Positions 1 to 5,374 of a stretch of 5,374 bases of DNA are shown one piece after another. A program made the translations under genes and the position numbers. This stretch comes from Gemmatimonadales bacterium (GTDB taxonomy: Bacteria > Gemmatimonadota > Gemmatimonadetes > Gemmatimonadales > GWC2-71-9): positions 1 through 5,374 of the forward strand of contig SPDF01000142.1 in assembly GCA_004525055.1 (NCBI GenBank). Reading direction: 5' to 3'. Under the pieces are notes generated by a model that was given only the letters and a program-made list of their open reading frames with translations, did no database searches and was not told the origin of the DNA. Each line of letters starts with the position of its first letter. Within the stretch, counting starts at the first letter, position 1.

Positions 1-1911
1 CCGATGGCGCTGGCCCCGGTCGCCTACCTGCTCTGGACCCGGCACCTGAAGCACAGCCCCCGGCATCCCGACTGGCCGGATCGCGACCGATTCGTGCTCT
101 CCTGCGGTCACGCCTCGATGCTGCTGTACGGTGTGTTGCACCTGACCGGCTACGACCTCTCCCTCGACGATATCCGCCAGTTCCGCCAGTGGGGATCCCG
201 TACTCCGGGGCACCCAGAGCGCGGCCACACCGCTGGCGTGGAAACCACCACCGGCCCCCTGGGCCAGGGTATCGGGAACGCGGTCGGGATGGCCATGGCG
301 GAGCGGTTCCTGGCGGCGCGATTCAATCGGCCCGACGCCACCCTCGTCGATCACCGGACTTGGGTCCTGGCGAGCGATGGCGACCTGATGGAGGGCGTGG
401 CGTCGGAAGCCGCGTCGCTGGCGGGCCACCTGCGTCTTGGGAAGCTCACGGTCATCTACGACGACAACAGCATCACCATCGACGGCCGGACCGATCTCGC
501 GTTCTCCGAGGATGTCGGTGCCCGATTCGAAGCCTACGGCTGGCGGGTGTTGCGGGTGAACGATGGGAACGATCTCACCGCCCTCGACGCGGCTCTGTCG
601 GCCGCCGGCTCGCAGGAAGCGCGGCCCACGCTCATCGTCCTGCGCACCATCATCGGCGATCCGGCCCCCACCAAGCGCGACACCTGCGGCGCCCACGGCG
701 CTCCCCTCGGCGCAGAAGAAATTCGCAAGACAAAGGCGATCCTGGGCTGGCCCGACGAGCCATTCTTCGTTCCGGACGCGGCGCGCGCGGACATGGGTGC
801 GGTCGCGACGCGCGGCGCCGAGGCCGAATCGGCCTGGGCCCGGGTACAGTCGGATTACGTTGCCGCCCACGCAGCCGAGGCGGCCACGTTCGATCGATGG
901 ATGGCAGGAGCGCTGCCCGATGGCTGGGATGCGAAGCTCCCCGTCTTCGGCGTCGAGGCGAAGGCCGTCGAGACCCGGAAGGCCTCCGCAGCGGCGCTCA
1001 AGGTGTTAGCCGCATCGCTGCCGAATCTGGTTGGCGGCTCGGCCGATCTGGCGGGCAGCACAGGCACAGCGCATGGCCTCGGCGGCGATTTCGGCCCCGG
1101 CACTGTGGGGCAGACCGTGCACTGGGGCATCCGGGAACATGCGATGGCGGCGTGCATGAACGGCATGGCCGCGCACGGCGGAATCCGCCCCTTCGGCAGC
1201 ACCTTCCTGGTGTTCAGTGACTACATGAAGCCGTCGATCCGACTGGCGGCGTTGATGGGCCTCCCCACGATCTACCTTGGCACCCACGACTCGATCGGCG
1301 TCGGCGAAGATGGGCCGACCCATCAGCCGGTCGAGCAGCTGGCGATGCTGCGCGCCATTCCAAATCTTGTTGTCTTCCGGCCCGGTGATGCCAATGAGAC
1401 AGTGGAAGCGTGGCGCGCCGCGATCCAGCGACGCGAAGGACCGACGCTCCTCGCGCTCACCCGGCAGAAGCTCCCGGTGCTGGACCGGACCGCGCTCGGT
1501 GCGGCCGATGGAGTGCGGCAGGGTGGATATGTGCTCTATGACCCACCGGGTGGAGCCCAGGCCATCATCATGGCCACGGGCTCCGAGCTCTCGGTGGCGC
1601 TCGACGCCGCGCATCACCTGCTCGAAGGCGGCATCCGTGCGCGGGTGGTGAGCCTGCCGTCGTGGGAGTTGTTCGCCGCGCAGCCGACGGGCTATCGGGA
1701 TGCGGTGCTCCCGCCGGCCATCCGGGCGCGTGTCAGCGTCGAGGCGGCCACCTCCTTCGGCTGGCACCGCTGGCTCGGAGAAGCAGGCGAGGCCGTCAGC
1801 CTCGACCACTTCGGCGCTTCCGCGCCAGGCGAGCGTCTGTTTGAGGAATTCGGTTTCACTGCAGCCCGCGTGGCGGACACCGTCCGGCGCGTCCTGACCC
1901 GTTCGGCATGA
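1..1911 (+). CDS. tkt: Transketolase, 5' end cut by the window edge
   Basis: Thiamine diphosphate-dependent enzyme that moves two-carbon ketol units between sugar phosphates (xylulose-5-P to ribose-5-P or erythrose-4-P) in the cytoplasmic non-oxidative pentose phosphate pathway. The reading frame is open from base 1. The first visible Met (base 4) is the internal Met of the family's HPG-x-PM segment, not a start, so about 30 N-terminal residues are missing. Numbering from that Met, I see GHASM (His36), TPGHPE (His70), the ThDP/metal motif SDGDLMEG (124-131) ending in DDN (153-155), GAHGAPLG (His231), GGSADL (344-349), the pyrimidine-domain catalytic Glu in REHAM (Glu378), GEDGPTHQP (434-442, Asp436 and His440 for sugar phosphate), TRQ (Arg487), and C-terminal FEEFGFT (613-619). 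All three transketolase domains are present and the visible 635 residues fit a normal protein of about 665. The stop overlaps an ATG of the tal frame. Very secure family call. Confidence 0.97.
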   Translation, partial: PMALAPVAYLLWTRHLKHSPRHPDWPDRDRFVLSCGHASMLLYGVLHLTGYDLSLDDIRQFRQWGSRTPGHPERGHTAGVETTTGPLGQGIGNAVGMAMAERFLAARFNRPDATLVDHRTWVLASDGDLMEGVASEAASLAGHLRLGKLTVIYDDNSITIDGRTDLAFSEDVGARFEAYGWRVLRVNDGNDLTALDAALSAAGSQEARPTLIVLRTIIGDPAPTKRDTCGAHGAPLGAEEIRKTKAILGWPDEPFFVPDAARADMGAVATRGAEAESAWARVQSDYVAAHAAEAATFDRWMAGALPDGWDAKLPVFGVEAKAVETRKASAAALKVLAASLPNLVGGSADLAGSTGTAHGLGGDFGPGTVGQTVHWGIREHAMAACMNGMAAHGGIRPFGSTFLVFSDYMKPSIRLAALMGLPTIYLGTHDSIGVGEDGPTHQPVEQLAMLRAIPNLVVFRPGDANETVEAWRAAIQRREGPTLLALTRQKLPVLDRTALGAADGVRQGGYVLYDPPGGAQAIIMATGSELSVALDAAHHLLEGGIRARVVSLPSWELFAAQPTGYRDAVLPPAIRARVSVEAATSFGWHRWLGEAGEAVSLDHFGASAPGERLFEEFGFTAARVADTVRRVLTRSA

Positions 1912-1914
1912 GAG
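1910..1914 (+). promoter_or_regulatory. Weak ribosome binding site for tal
   Basis: GAGAG lies over the tkt stop codon, five bases before the ATG at 1920. No purine-rich stretch precedes the other candidate ATG at 1908. This spacing, together with the protein alignment, favours 1920 as the tal start. It also means ribosomes finishing tkt arrive directly on the tal initiation site. Confidence 0.45.
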
Positions 1915-1919
1915 ATCCC

Positions 1920-3023
1920 ATGGCAAGCGACAATCCGCTCGTTCGGCTCGGCGCCCTCGGGCAGAGTCCCTGGTATGACTTCATCACCCGCGAGCTGATT
2001 GCCACCGGCGAGCTCCGCGCCCTGATTTCGAACGACGGCCTGCTCGGGATGACCTCCAACCCGACCATCTTCGAGAAGGCGATCGCCGGAAGCGCCGACT
2101 ACGACGATGACATTCGCCGGCTGGCGACCGAGGGCTGTGGCGCGGAGGAGATCTTCGAGGCGCTGGCCATCTCGGATGTGCGTGCCGCGTGTGACGCCTT
2201 TCAGTCGGTGTACGAGAAGAGCGGCGGACGCGACGGACTGGTTTCGCTCGAGGTGTCCCCCACCCTTGCGCGGGACGGCGCCGCCACCGAGGCGGCGGCA
2301 CGGCGTCTTTGGGCGGCGGTGGAGCGTCCCAACCTGATGATCAAGATCCCCGGTACCGTCGAGGGACTTGGTGCCATCGAGCGGTGTATCGCCGATGGGA
2401 TCAATGTGAATGTGACGTTACTCTTTTCGGTCGAGCGGCACGGAGCGGTGATGGAGGCGTACCTCCGCGGTCTGGAGCAGCGTGCCGCCGCAGGGCATTC
2501 GCTGAAGCATGTGGCCTCGGTCGCGAGCTTCTTCGTGAGCCGGGTGGACACCAAGGTCGACCCGATGCTCGACACCGCCGAGCGCGGCGACATCCGGGGC
2601 ACCATTGCCATCGCCAACGCCTGCCTGGCCTACGCGGCGTTCGAGCGGGTCTTCCAGGGAGCCCGGTGGGAGGCGCTCGCGGCGCAGGGCGCCCAGGTGC
2701 AACGTCCGCTCTGGGCCTCGACTAGCACCAAGGACCCCGCTCTTCCGGACGTGTACTATGTGGAGGCGCTCATTGCCCCGCAGACCGTCAACACTCTCCC
2801 TCCCGAGACTTTCGCCGCATACCGTGACCACGGCGCCCCGGCCCTACGGATCGCCGAAGCCACCGCGACCGCCGCCGAGCGGCTCGCGGCGCTGGCGTCG
2901 ACCGGCATCGACCTCCGGCAGATGACAGAAGAACTGGAGACCGAAGGCGTCGACAAGTTCGCTGCCTCCTTCCGCTCGCTCCTGAGCGGCATCGACGCCA
3001 AGGCCGGCGCGCTGGCCGGGTGA
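1920..3023 (+). CDS. tal: Transaldolase, long (actinobacterial/cyanobacterial-type) form
   Basis: Transfers a dihydroxyacetone unit from sedoheptulose-7-P to glyceraldehyde-3-P, giving erythrose-4-P and fructose-6-P, and so partners transketolase encoded just upstream. It is a cytoplasmic TIM-barrel enzyme that works through a Schiff base. From the ATG at 1920 (367 residues) I see Asp20 in WYDFI, the signature MTSNPTIFEKAI (44-55, Asn47), Glu111 in SLEVSP, the Schiff-base Lys142 in MIKIPGT, then GINVNVTLLFS (160-170), VASFFVSRVD and PLWASTSTKDP (263-273). These match the catalytic Asp, Asn, Glu and Lys of E. coli TalB by position in the barrel. The length exceeds TalB (about 317) and fits the roughly 370-residue mycobacterial-type transaldolase. 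An in-frame ATG at 1908 overlaps the tkt stop and would add four residues (MRDP). I prefer 1920 because of the GAGAG upstream and because family proteins begin at about this point. No fusion to glucose-6-phosphate isomerase is present. Confidence 0.95.
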   Translation: MASDNPLVRLGALGQSPWYDFITRELIATGELRALISNDGLLGMTSNPTIFEKAIAGSADYDDDIRRLATEGCGAEEIFEALAISDVRAACDAFQSVYEKSGGRDGLVSLEVSPTLARDGAATEAAARRLWAAVERPNLMIKIPGTVEGLGAIERCIADGINVNVTLLFSVERHGAVMEAYLRGLEQRAAAGHSLKHVASVASFFVSRVDTKVDPMLDTAERGDIRGTIAIANACLAYAAFERVFQGARWEALAAQGAQVQRPLWASTSTKDPALPDVYYVEALIAPQTVNTLPPETFAAYRDHGAPALRIAEATATAAERLAALASTGIDLRQMTEELETEGVDKFAASFRSLLSGIDAKAGALAG

Positions 3024-3042
3024 CCCACCCCACCAACTGAGA

Positions 3043-3049
3043 GAGGGAG
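3043..3049 (+). promoter_or_regulatory. Strong ribosome binding site that sets the GTG start of the symporter
   Basis: GAGGGAG, the end of a longer purine run (3039-3049), sits six bases before the GTG at 3056. It lies in the 32-base gap after the tal stop. The position supports GTG as the true start and a transmembrane segment beginning almost at once (MKLHTKIAIGL). Confidence 0.75.
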
Positions 3050-3055
3050 CCTCGC

Positions 3056-4342
3056 GTGAAGCTTCACACGAAGATTGCCATCGGCCTGGTGGCGGGTGGA
3101 CTCGTCGGCGGGCTCTGTAACCGGTTTTACGCCGATGCGGGGTGGCTCACGTTCGTCTCCGACAACGTCGCCTACCCGGTGGGGCAGATCTTCCTCCGCC
3201 TGCTGTTCATGACCGTTGTGCCGATCGTCTTCACGTCGATCGCGGTCGGCGTGGCCGGCATCGGCGACATGAAGACGCTGGGACGGCTGGGTGGCCGCAC
3301 GATCGGCTACTTCGGGCTGTCCACGTTGATGGCTGCCGTCATCGGGTTGACGCTGGTGAATACAATCAAGCCGGGGGCGGGGCTGCCGCCGGGCACGCGT
3401 GACGAACTGATGGCCCGCTTCGCGAGCGGCGCCCAGGGATTGGCCCAGTCGGGGGCGCAGGAATTCGGCATCAACACCTTCGTCAACATCGTGCCCCGTA
3501 ACCCCGTGGCGGCGGCGGCAAACATGGAGATGCTGGCGCTGATCTTCTTTTCGCTCATCTTCGGTGCGGCGCTCACCATGATCCCGCGCGAAAAGGCGCA
3601 GCCGGTCATCGCCGTACTCGAGGGGATCGGCGAGGCCGTCATTGCCATCATCAACATGGCAATGAAGCTCGCGCCGTACGGCGTGTTCGCGCTGATCTTC
3701 GTTATCACGTCGCAGTTCGGCTGGGGAATCCTCCAGCAGCTGAGCATGTACGTGGTCGTCGTGCTGCTCGGGCTGATCCTGCACGCCACCGTGGGCATCT
3801 CGTTCCTGGTGAAGGTCTTCGGGCGCATGAGTCCGAAGAAGTTCTGGAAGGGGATCGAGGCGCCAATCATCACGGCGTTCTCGACCAGTTCGAGCATGGC
3901 GACACTGCCGACGTCCATCGCCACCGCCGAGACGGAGCTCGGCGTGCAGCCCAAGATCGCGGGCTTCGTCCTGCCGCTCGGCGCCACGATGAACATGAAC
4001 GGCACCTCGCTCTTCGAGGGCGTGACCGTGCTCTTCCTGGCGCAGGTCTTCGGCGTGGAGCTCTCGCTCGGCTCCCAGATCATCGTGGTTGTGCTCTCGG
4101 TCCTGACGGCCATCGGTGCGGCTGGCGTGCCCGGTGGCTCGCTCCCGCTGATGATGCTGGTCATGGCCACGGTCGGCGTCCCGCCGGAAGGGATCGCGAT
4201 CATTCTCGGGGTAGACCGCATCCTCGACATGACCCGCACCACGCTGAATGTGAGCGGGGATATCTCGGCGGCGGTCTACATCGACCGTGTCGATCGGGAG
4301 ATGGAAGGGATGGCGCCTGCGGTGGTAGCGGGCGACCGGTAG
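3056..4342 (+). CDS. gltP: DAACS-family glutamate/aspartate:cation symporter (GltP/GltPh-like)
   Basis: Inner-membrane secondary transporter of the dicarboxylate/amino acid:cation symporter family, expected to import acidic amino acids with sodium or protons. The 428 residues match the family length. Hydrophobic segments lie at about 5-24, 42-66, 83-104, 156-176, 200-220 and 230-254. Then come the HP1 serine motif TSSSMATLP (277-285), TM7 with NMNGT (313-317), the HP2 tip GVPGGS (357-362) and TM8 with DRILDMTRTTLNVSGD (387-402). Asp391 and Arg394 correspond to Asp394 and Arg397 of GltPh, which bind the amino group and side-chain carboxylate of aspartate. DctA-type C4-dicarboxylate carriers carry a different TM8 sequence (SEARALTNLVGN), so an amino acid substrate is inferred. 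Oddities: Asn315 replaces the usual Asp of NMDGT and Phe86 replaces a Tyr, both at the Na3 site. It starts at GTG, 32 bases after tal on the same strand, so co-transcription is possible. The family is secure; the exact substrate and coupling ion are not. Confidence 0.93.
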   Translation: MKLHTKIAIGLVAGGLVGGLCNRFYADAGWLTFVSDNVAYPVGQIFLRLLFMTVVPIVFTSIAVGVAGIGDMKTLGRLGGRTIGYFGLSTLMAAVIGLTLVNTIKPGAGLPPGTRDELMARFASGAQGLAQSGAQEFGINTFVNIVPRNPVAAAANMEMLALIFFSLIFGAALTMIPREKAQPVIAVLEGIGEAVIAIINMAMKLAPYGVFALIFVITSQFGWGILQQLSMYVVVVLLGLILHATVGISFLVKVFGRMSPKKFWKGIEAPIITAFSTSSSMATLPTSIATAETELGVQPKIAGFVLPLGATMNMNGTSLFEGVTVLFLAQVFGVELSLGSQIIVVVLSVLTAIGAAGVPGGSLPLMMLVMATVGVPPEGIAIILGVDRILDMTRTTLNVSGDISAAVYIDRVDREMEGMAPAVVAGDR

Positions 4343-4370
4343 GCAGCGGGGCAGAAAGCTAGCAAACTGG

Positions 4371-4385
4371 AGCGGATGTGCCGCT
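4371..4385. terminator. Short inverted repeat between convergent genes, possible weak terminator
   Basis: AGCGG, a five-base loop and CCGCT form a 5-bp GC-rich stem in the gap between the convergent symporter and gluQ, overlapping the gluQ stop codon. There is no T-tract on either strand and the stem is short. It is placed where a bidirectional terminator would be useful, but the sequence evidence is thin. Confidence 0.18.
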
Positions 4386-5301
4386 ACACCTTGAATAAGG
4401 CGCCCAGATCTTCGGCAGCGATGGTGGCGGGTTCCACCAAGAGGCCAGTAGCCGCAGCGGCCGCGCCGAGTACCTCCTCCGGCGAGACACCCGCGACGCG
4501 GAGCTCCCGCACCCCGGTGTCCCGATTGGCCTTGCTGAGCTTGGCGCCACTCGGAGACATGATGAGCGGGTGATGCAGGAAGCGCGGCCCAGACGGTCGA
4601 CCCAGCAGGCGGGCCAGGCGCAGCTGGCGCCCAGTCGACTCCAGAAGATCCTCGCCGCGCACTACCAGATTGACCCCCTCCTCCCAATCGTCCACTGTCA
4701 CCGCGAACTGGTAGGTCCACTGGCCCAAGCGGTCGCGAATCAAGAGATCGCCGCACTGCTCCACCGGTGTTTGAGTCTGCACGCCAAGCCTCAAATCGAC
4801 AAACTGTTCTTCCCCCGGTTCCATCCGTACGCGAACTCCCCGCCCACTTTCCGGCGCCAGGCCACGGTGCCGGCAACGCCCATCATAGCGGGTCTCCACG
4901 TTCGGCATGTCGGTTCCGGACTCACGCAACCGGCGCCGCGAGCAATCGCAGGAGAATACGAGCCCTGCTCCCGTGAGTCGCGCCAACTCCCGCTCGTACA
5001 CCGCTGCCCGGTCGCTCTGTCGGTACTCACTTGACCCGCCTCGATATTCCGATGGGAGGCCAAGGTCAGGCTCGAGGCCGAGCCACTCGAGGTCCTCCAG
5101 AATCGCCTGCTCATACTCCCGCCGGGAACGGCCACGGTCGTGATCCTCGATGCGAAGCAGTACCGTTCCGCCGAGCGCCCGCGCGACTCCCCAGACCCAG
5201 ACCGCGCTGGCGGCATGGCCCAGGTGCAGGTAGCCGGTCGGCGCCGGTGCAAAGCGCGTGAGCGGACCACGGGGAGTGTCGGGAGGGAGCTGGAATTGCA
5301 T
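4384..5301 (-). CDS. gluQ: Glutamyl-Q tRNA(Asp) synthetase
   Basis: Paralogue of the glutamyl-tRNA synthetase catalytic core. It activates glutamate with ATP without needing tRNA and transfers it to the queuosine base at position 34 of tRNA(Asp). From the ATG at 5301 (305 residues) it shows RFAPAPTG (16-23), the class I signature HLGH (26-29), RIEDHD (50-55), a zinc site Cys118-x-Cys120 with Tyr139 and Cys143 (CDC then YDGRC), VTVDD, VRGEDLLEST, and the KMSKS-like KLSKA (254-258). It ends soon after, so the anticodon-binding domain of a full GluRS (about 470 residues or more) is absent. The Cys-x-Cys...Tyr-x3-Cys zinc pattern and this length separate GluQ from GltX. A GTG at 5307 would add two residues. 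Neither start has a clear Shine-Dalgarno, and I chose ATG. The frame stays open to the window edge but has no further ATG or GTG. It converges on the symporter with a 41-base gap. No dksA, its neighbour in E. coli, is visible. Confidence 0.93.
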   Translation of the reverse strand: MQFQLPPDTPRGPLTRFAPAPTGYLHLGHAASAVWVWGVARALGGTVLLRIEDHDRGRSRREYEQAILEDLEWLGLEPDLGLPSEYRGGSSEYRQSDRAAVYERELARLTGAGLVFSCDCSRRRLRESGTDMPNVETRYDGRCRHRGLAPESGRGVRVRMEPGEEQFVDLRLGVQTQTPVEQCGDLLIRDRLGQWTYQFAVTVDDWEEGVNLVVRGEDLLESTGRQLRLARLLGRPSGPRFLHHPLIMSPSGAKLSKANRDTGVRELRVAGVSPEEVLGAAAAATGLLVEPATIAAEDLGALFKV

Positions 5302-5374
5302 GGGCACGGATGAAGAATCAGCCGGGGGGGCACCTCGCGCAAAGGGGCCCCAGAAATTTGCCCACCGTTTGCTA
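5302..5374. other. Upstream region of gluQ, no identifiable gene
   Basis: These bases precede gluQ and reach the right edge. They contain a run of seven G (5324-5330), a GGGGCCCC palindrome (5344-5351) and a GCAAA/TTTGC inverted repeat with a 13-base spacer (5339-5343 and 5357-5361). I see no convincing -35/-10 pair reading toward gluQ and no ribosome binding site next to either candidate start. The gluQ promoter may lie here or beyond the edge. Confidence 0.4.

Noticed and set aside
4..6. ATG at base 4 as the start of transketolase
   Set aside because: The residues before and after it match the internal HPG-x-PM region of transketolases, and the frame is open to the edge. The true start is outside the window.
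189..1220. Plus-strand open frame of about 343 codons in another frame of tkt
   Set aside because: Arg/Gly/His-rich out-of-frame product of GC-rich codons; the tkt frame explains the sequence fully.
1006..1926. Minus-strand open frame of about 306 codons opposite tkt
   Set aside because: Lies opposite conserved catalytic segments of transketolase and shows no recognisable motif.
3307..4242. Minus-strand open frame of about 311 codons inside the symporter
   Set aside because: Antisense shadow of the transmembrane gene; the translation is low-complexity Ser/Pro/Thr/Met with no family resemblance.
4358..4363. GCTAGC palindrome between the symporter and gluQ
   Set aside because: Only six bases with no extension of the symmetry; expected by chance and too short for a terminator or operator.
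2756..4876. Long minus-strand open frame of about 706 codons crossing the end of tal, the whole symporter and part of gluQ
   Set aside because: It is antisense to three well-identified genes. Its translation is rich in Arg, His, Asp and Gln with no recognisable domain, typical of the complement of GC-rich coding DNA.
4570..5034. Plus-strand open frame of about 154 codons opposite gluQ
   Set aside because: It covers the zinc-site and catalytic regions of gluQ on the opposite strand and has no domain or ribosome binding site.
5339..5361. GCAAA/TTTGC inverted repeat upstream of gluQ as an operator or hairpin
   Set aside because: Five-base arms with a 13-base spacer are within chance expectation, and no second copy or known operator resemblance is visible.
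1..5374. A novel defence, mobile or biosynthetic system
   Set aside because: All four genes are recognisable housekeeping or transport genes covering nearly every base; no repeats, insertion ends, toxin-antitoxin pair or unexplained coding region remain.

Overview
The window is a GC-rich, tightly packed bacterial chromosome segment (roughly two thirds G+C by eye) with four genes and almost no intergenic DNA. From left to right they are a transketolase (tkt) cut by the left edge, a transaldolase of the long form (tal), and a DAACS-family sodium- or proton-coupled acidic amino acid symporter (gltP-like), all on the plus strand. A glutamyl-Q tRNA(Asp) synthetase (gluQ) follows on the minus strand, converging on the symporter. 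No rRNA, tRNA, mobile element, CRISPR array or phage gene is visible. High GC, GTG starts, and long spurious antisense ORFs suggest a GC-rich environmental bacterium. Gemmatimonadota is my best guess from general protein resemblance, but no gene here is a taxonomic marker.

Layout. Bases 1-1911 hold tkt, missing about 30 N-terminal residues. tal follows immediately: the tkt stop overlaps an ATG (ATGA at 1908-1911), and a second, better-supported ATG lies at 1920. After a 32-base gap with a strong purine-rich ribosome binding site, the symporter runs from a GTG at 3056 to 4342. A 41-base gap (4343-4383) separates it from the stop codon of gluQ, which reads leftward from about 5301 to 4384. The last 67-73 bases contain the upstream region of gluQ without a promoter I can call.

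Function. Transketolase and transaldolase together form the non-oxidative branch of the pentose phosphate pathway, interconverting C3-C7 sugar phosphates between glycolysis and ribose or erythrose supply. Their overlap implies translational coupling. The symporter probably imports glutamate or aspartate. It may be co-transcribed with tkt-tal because of the short same-strand gap, but it has no obvious pathway link. GluQ attaches glutamate to the queuosine base of tRNA(Asp), a tRNA modification step independent of protein synthesis.

I did not find an undescribed system here. The most interesting detail is in the symporter: two residues of a known sodium-binding site (Na3 in GltPh) differ, including the Asp-to-Asn change in the usual NMDGT motif, which could alter ion coupling.
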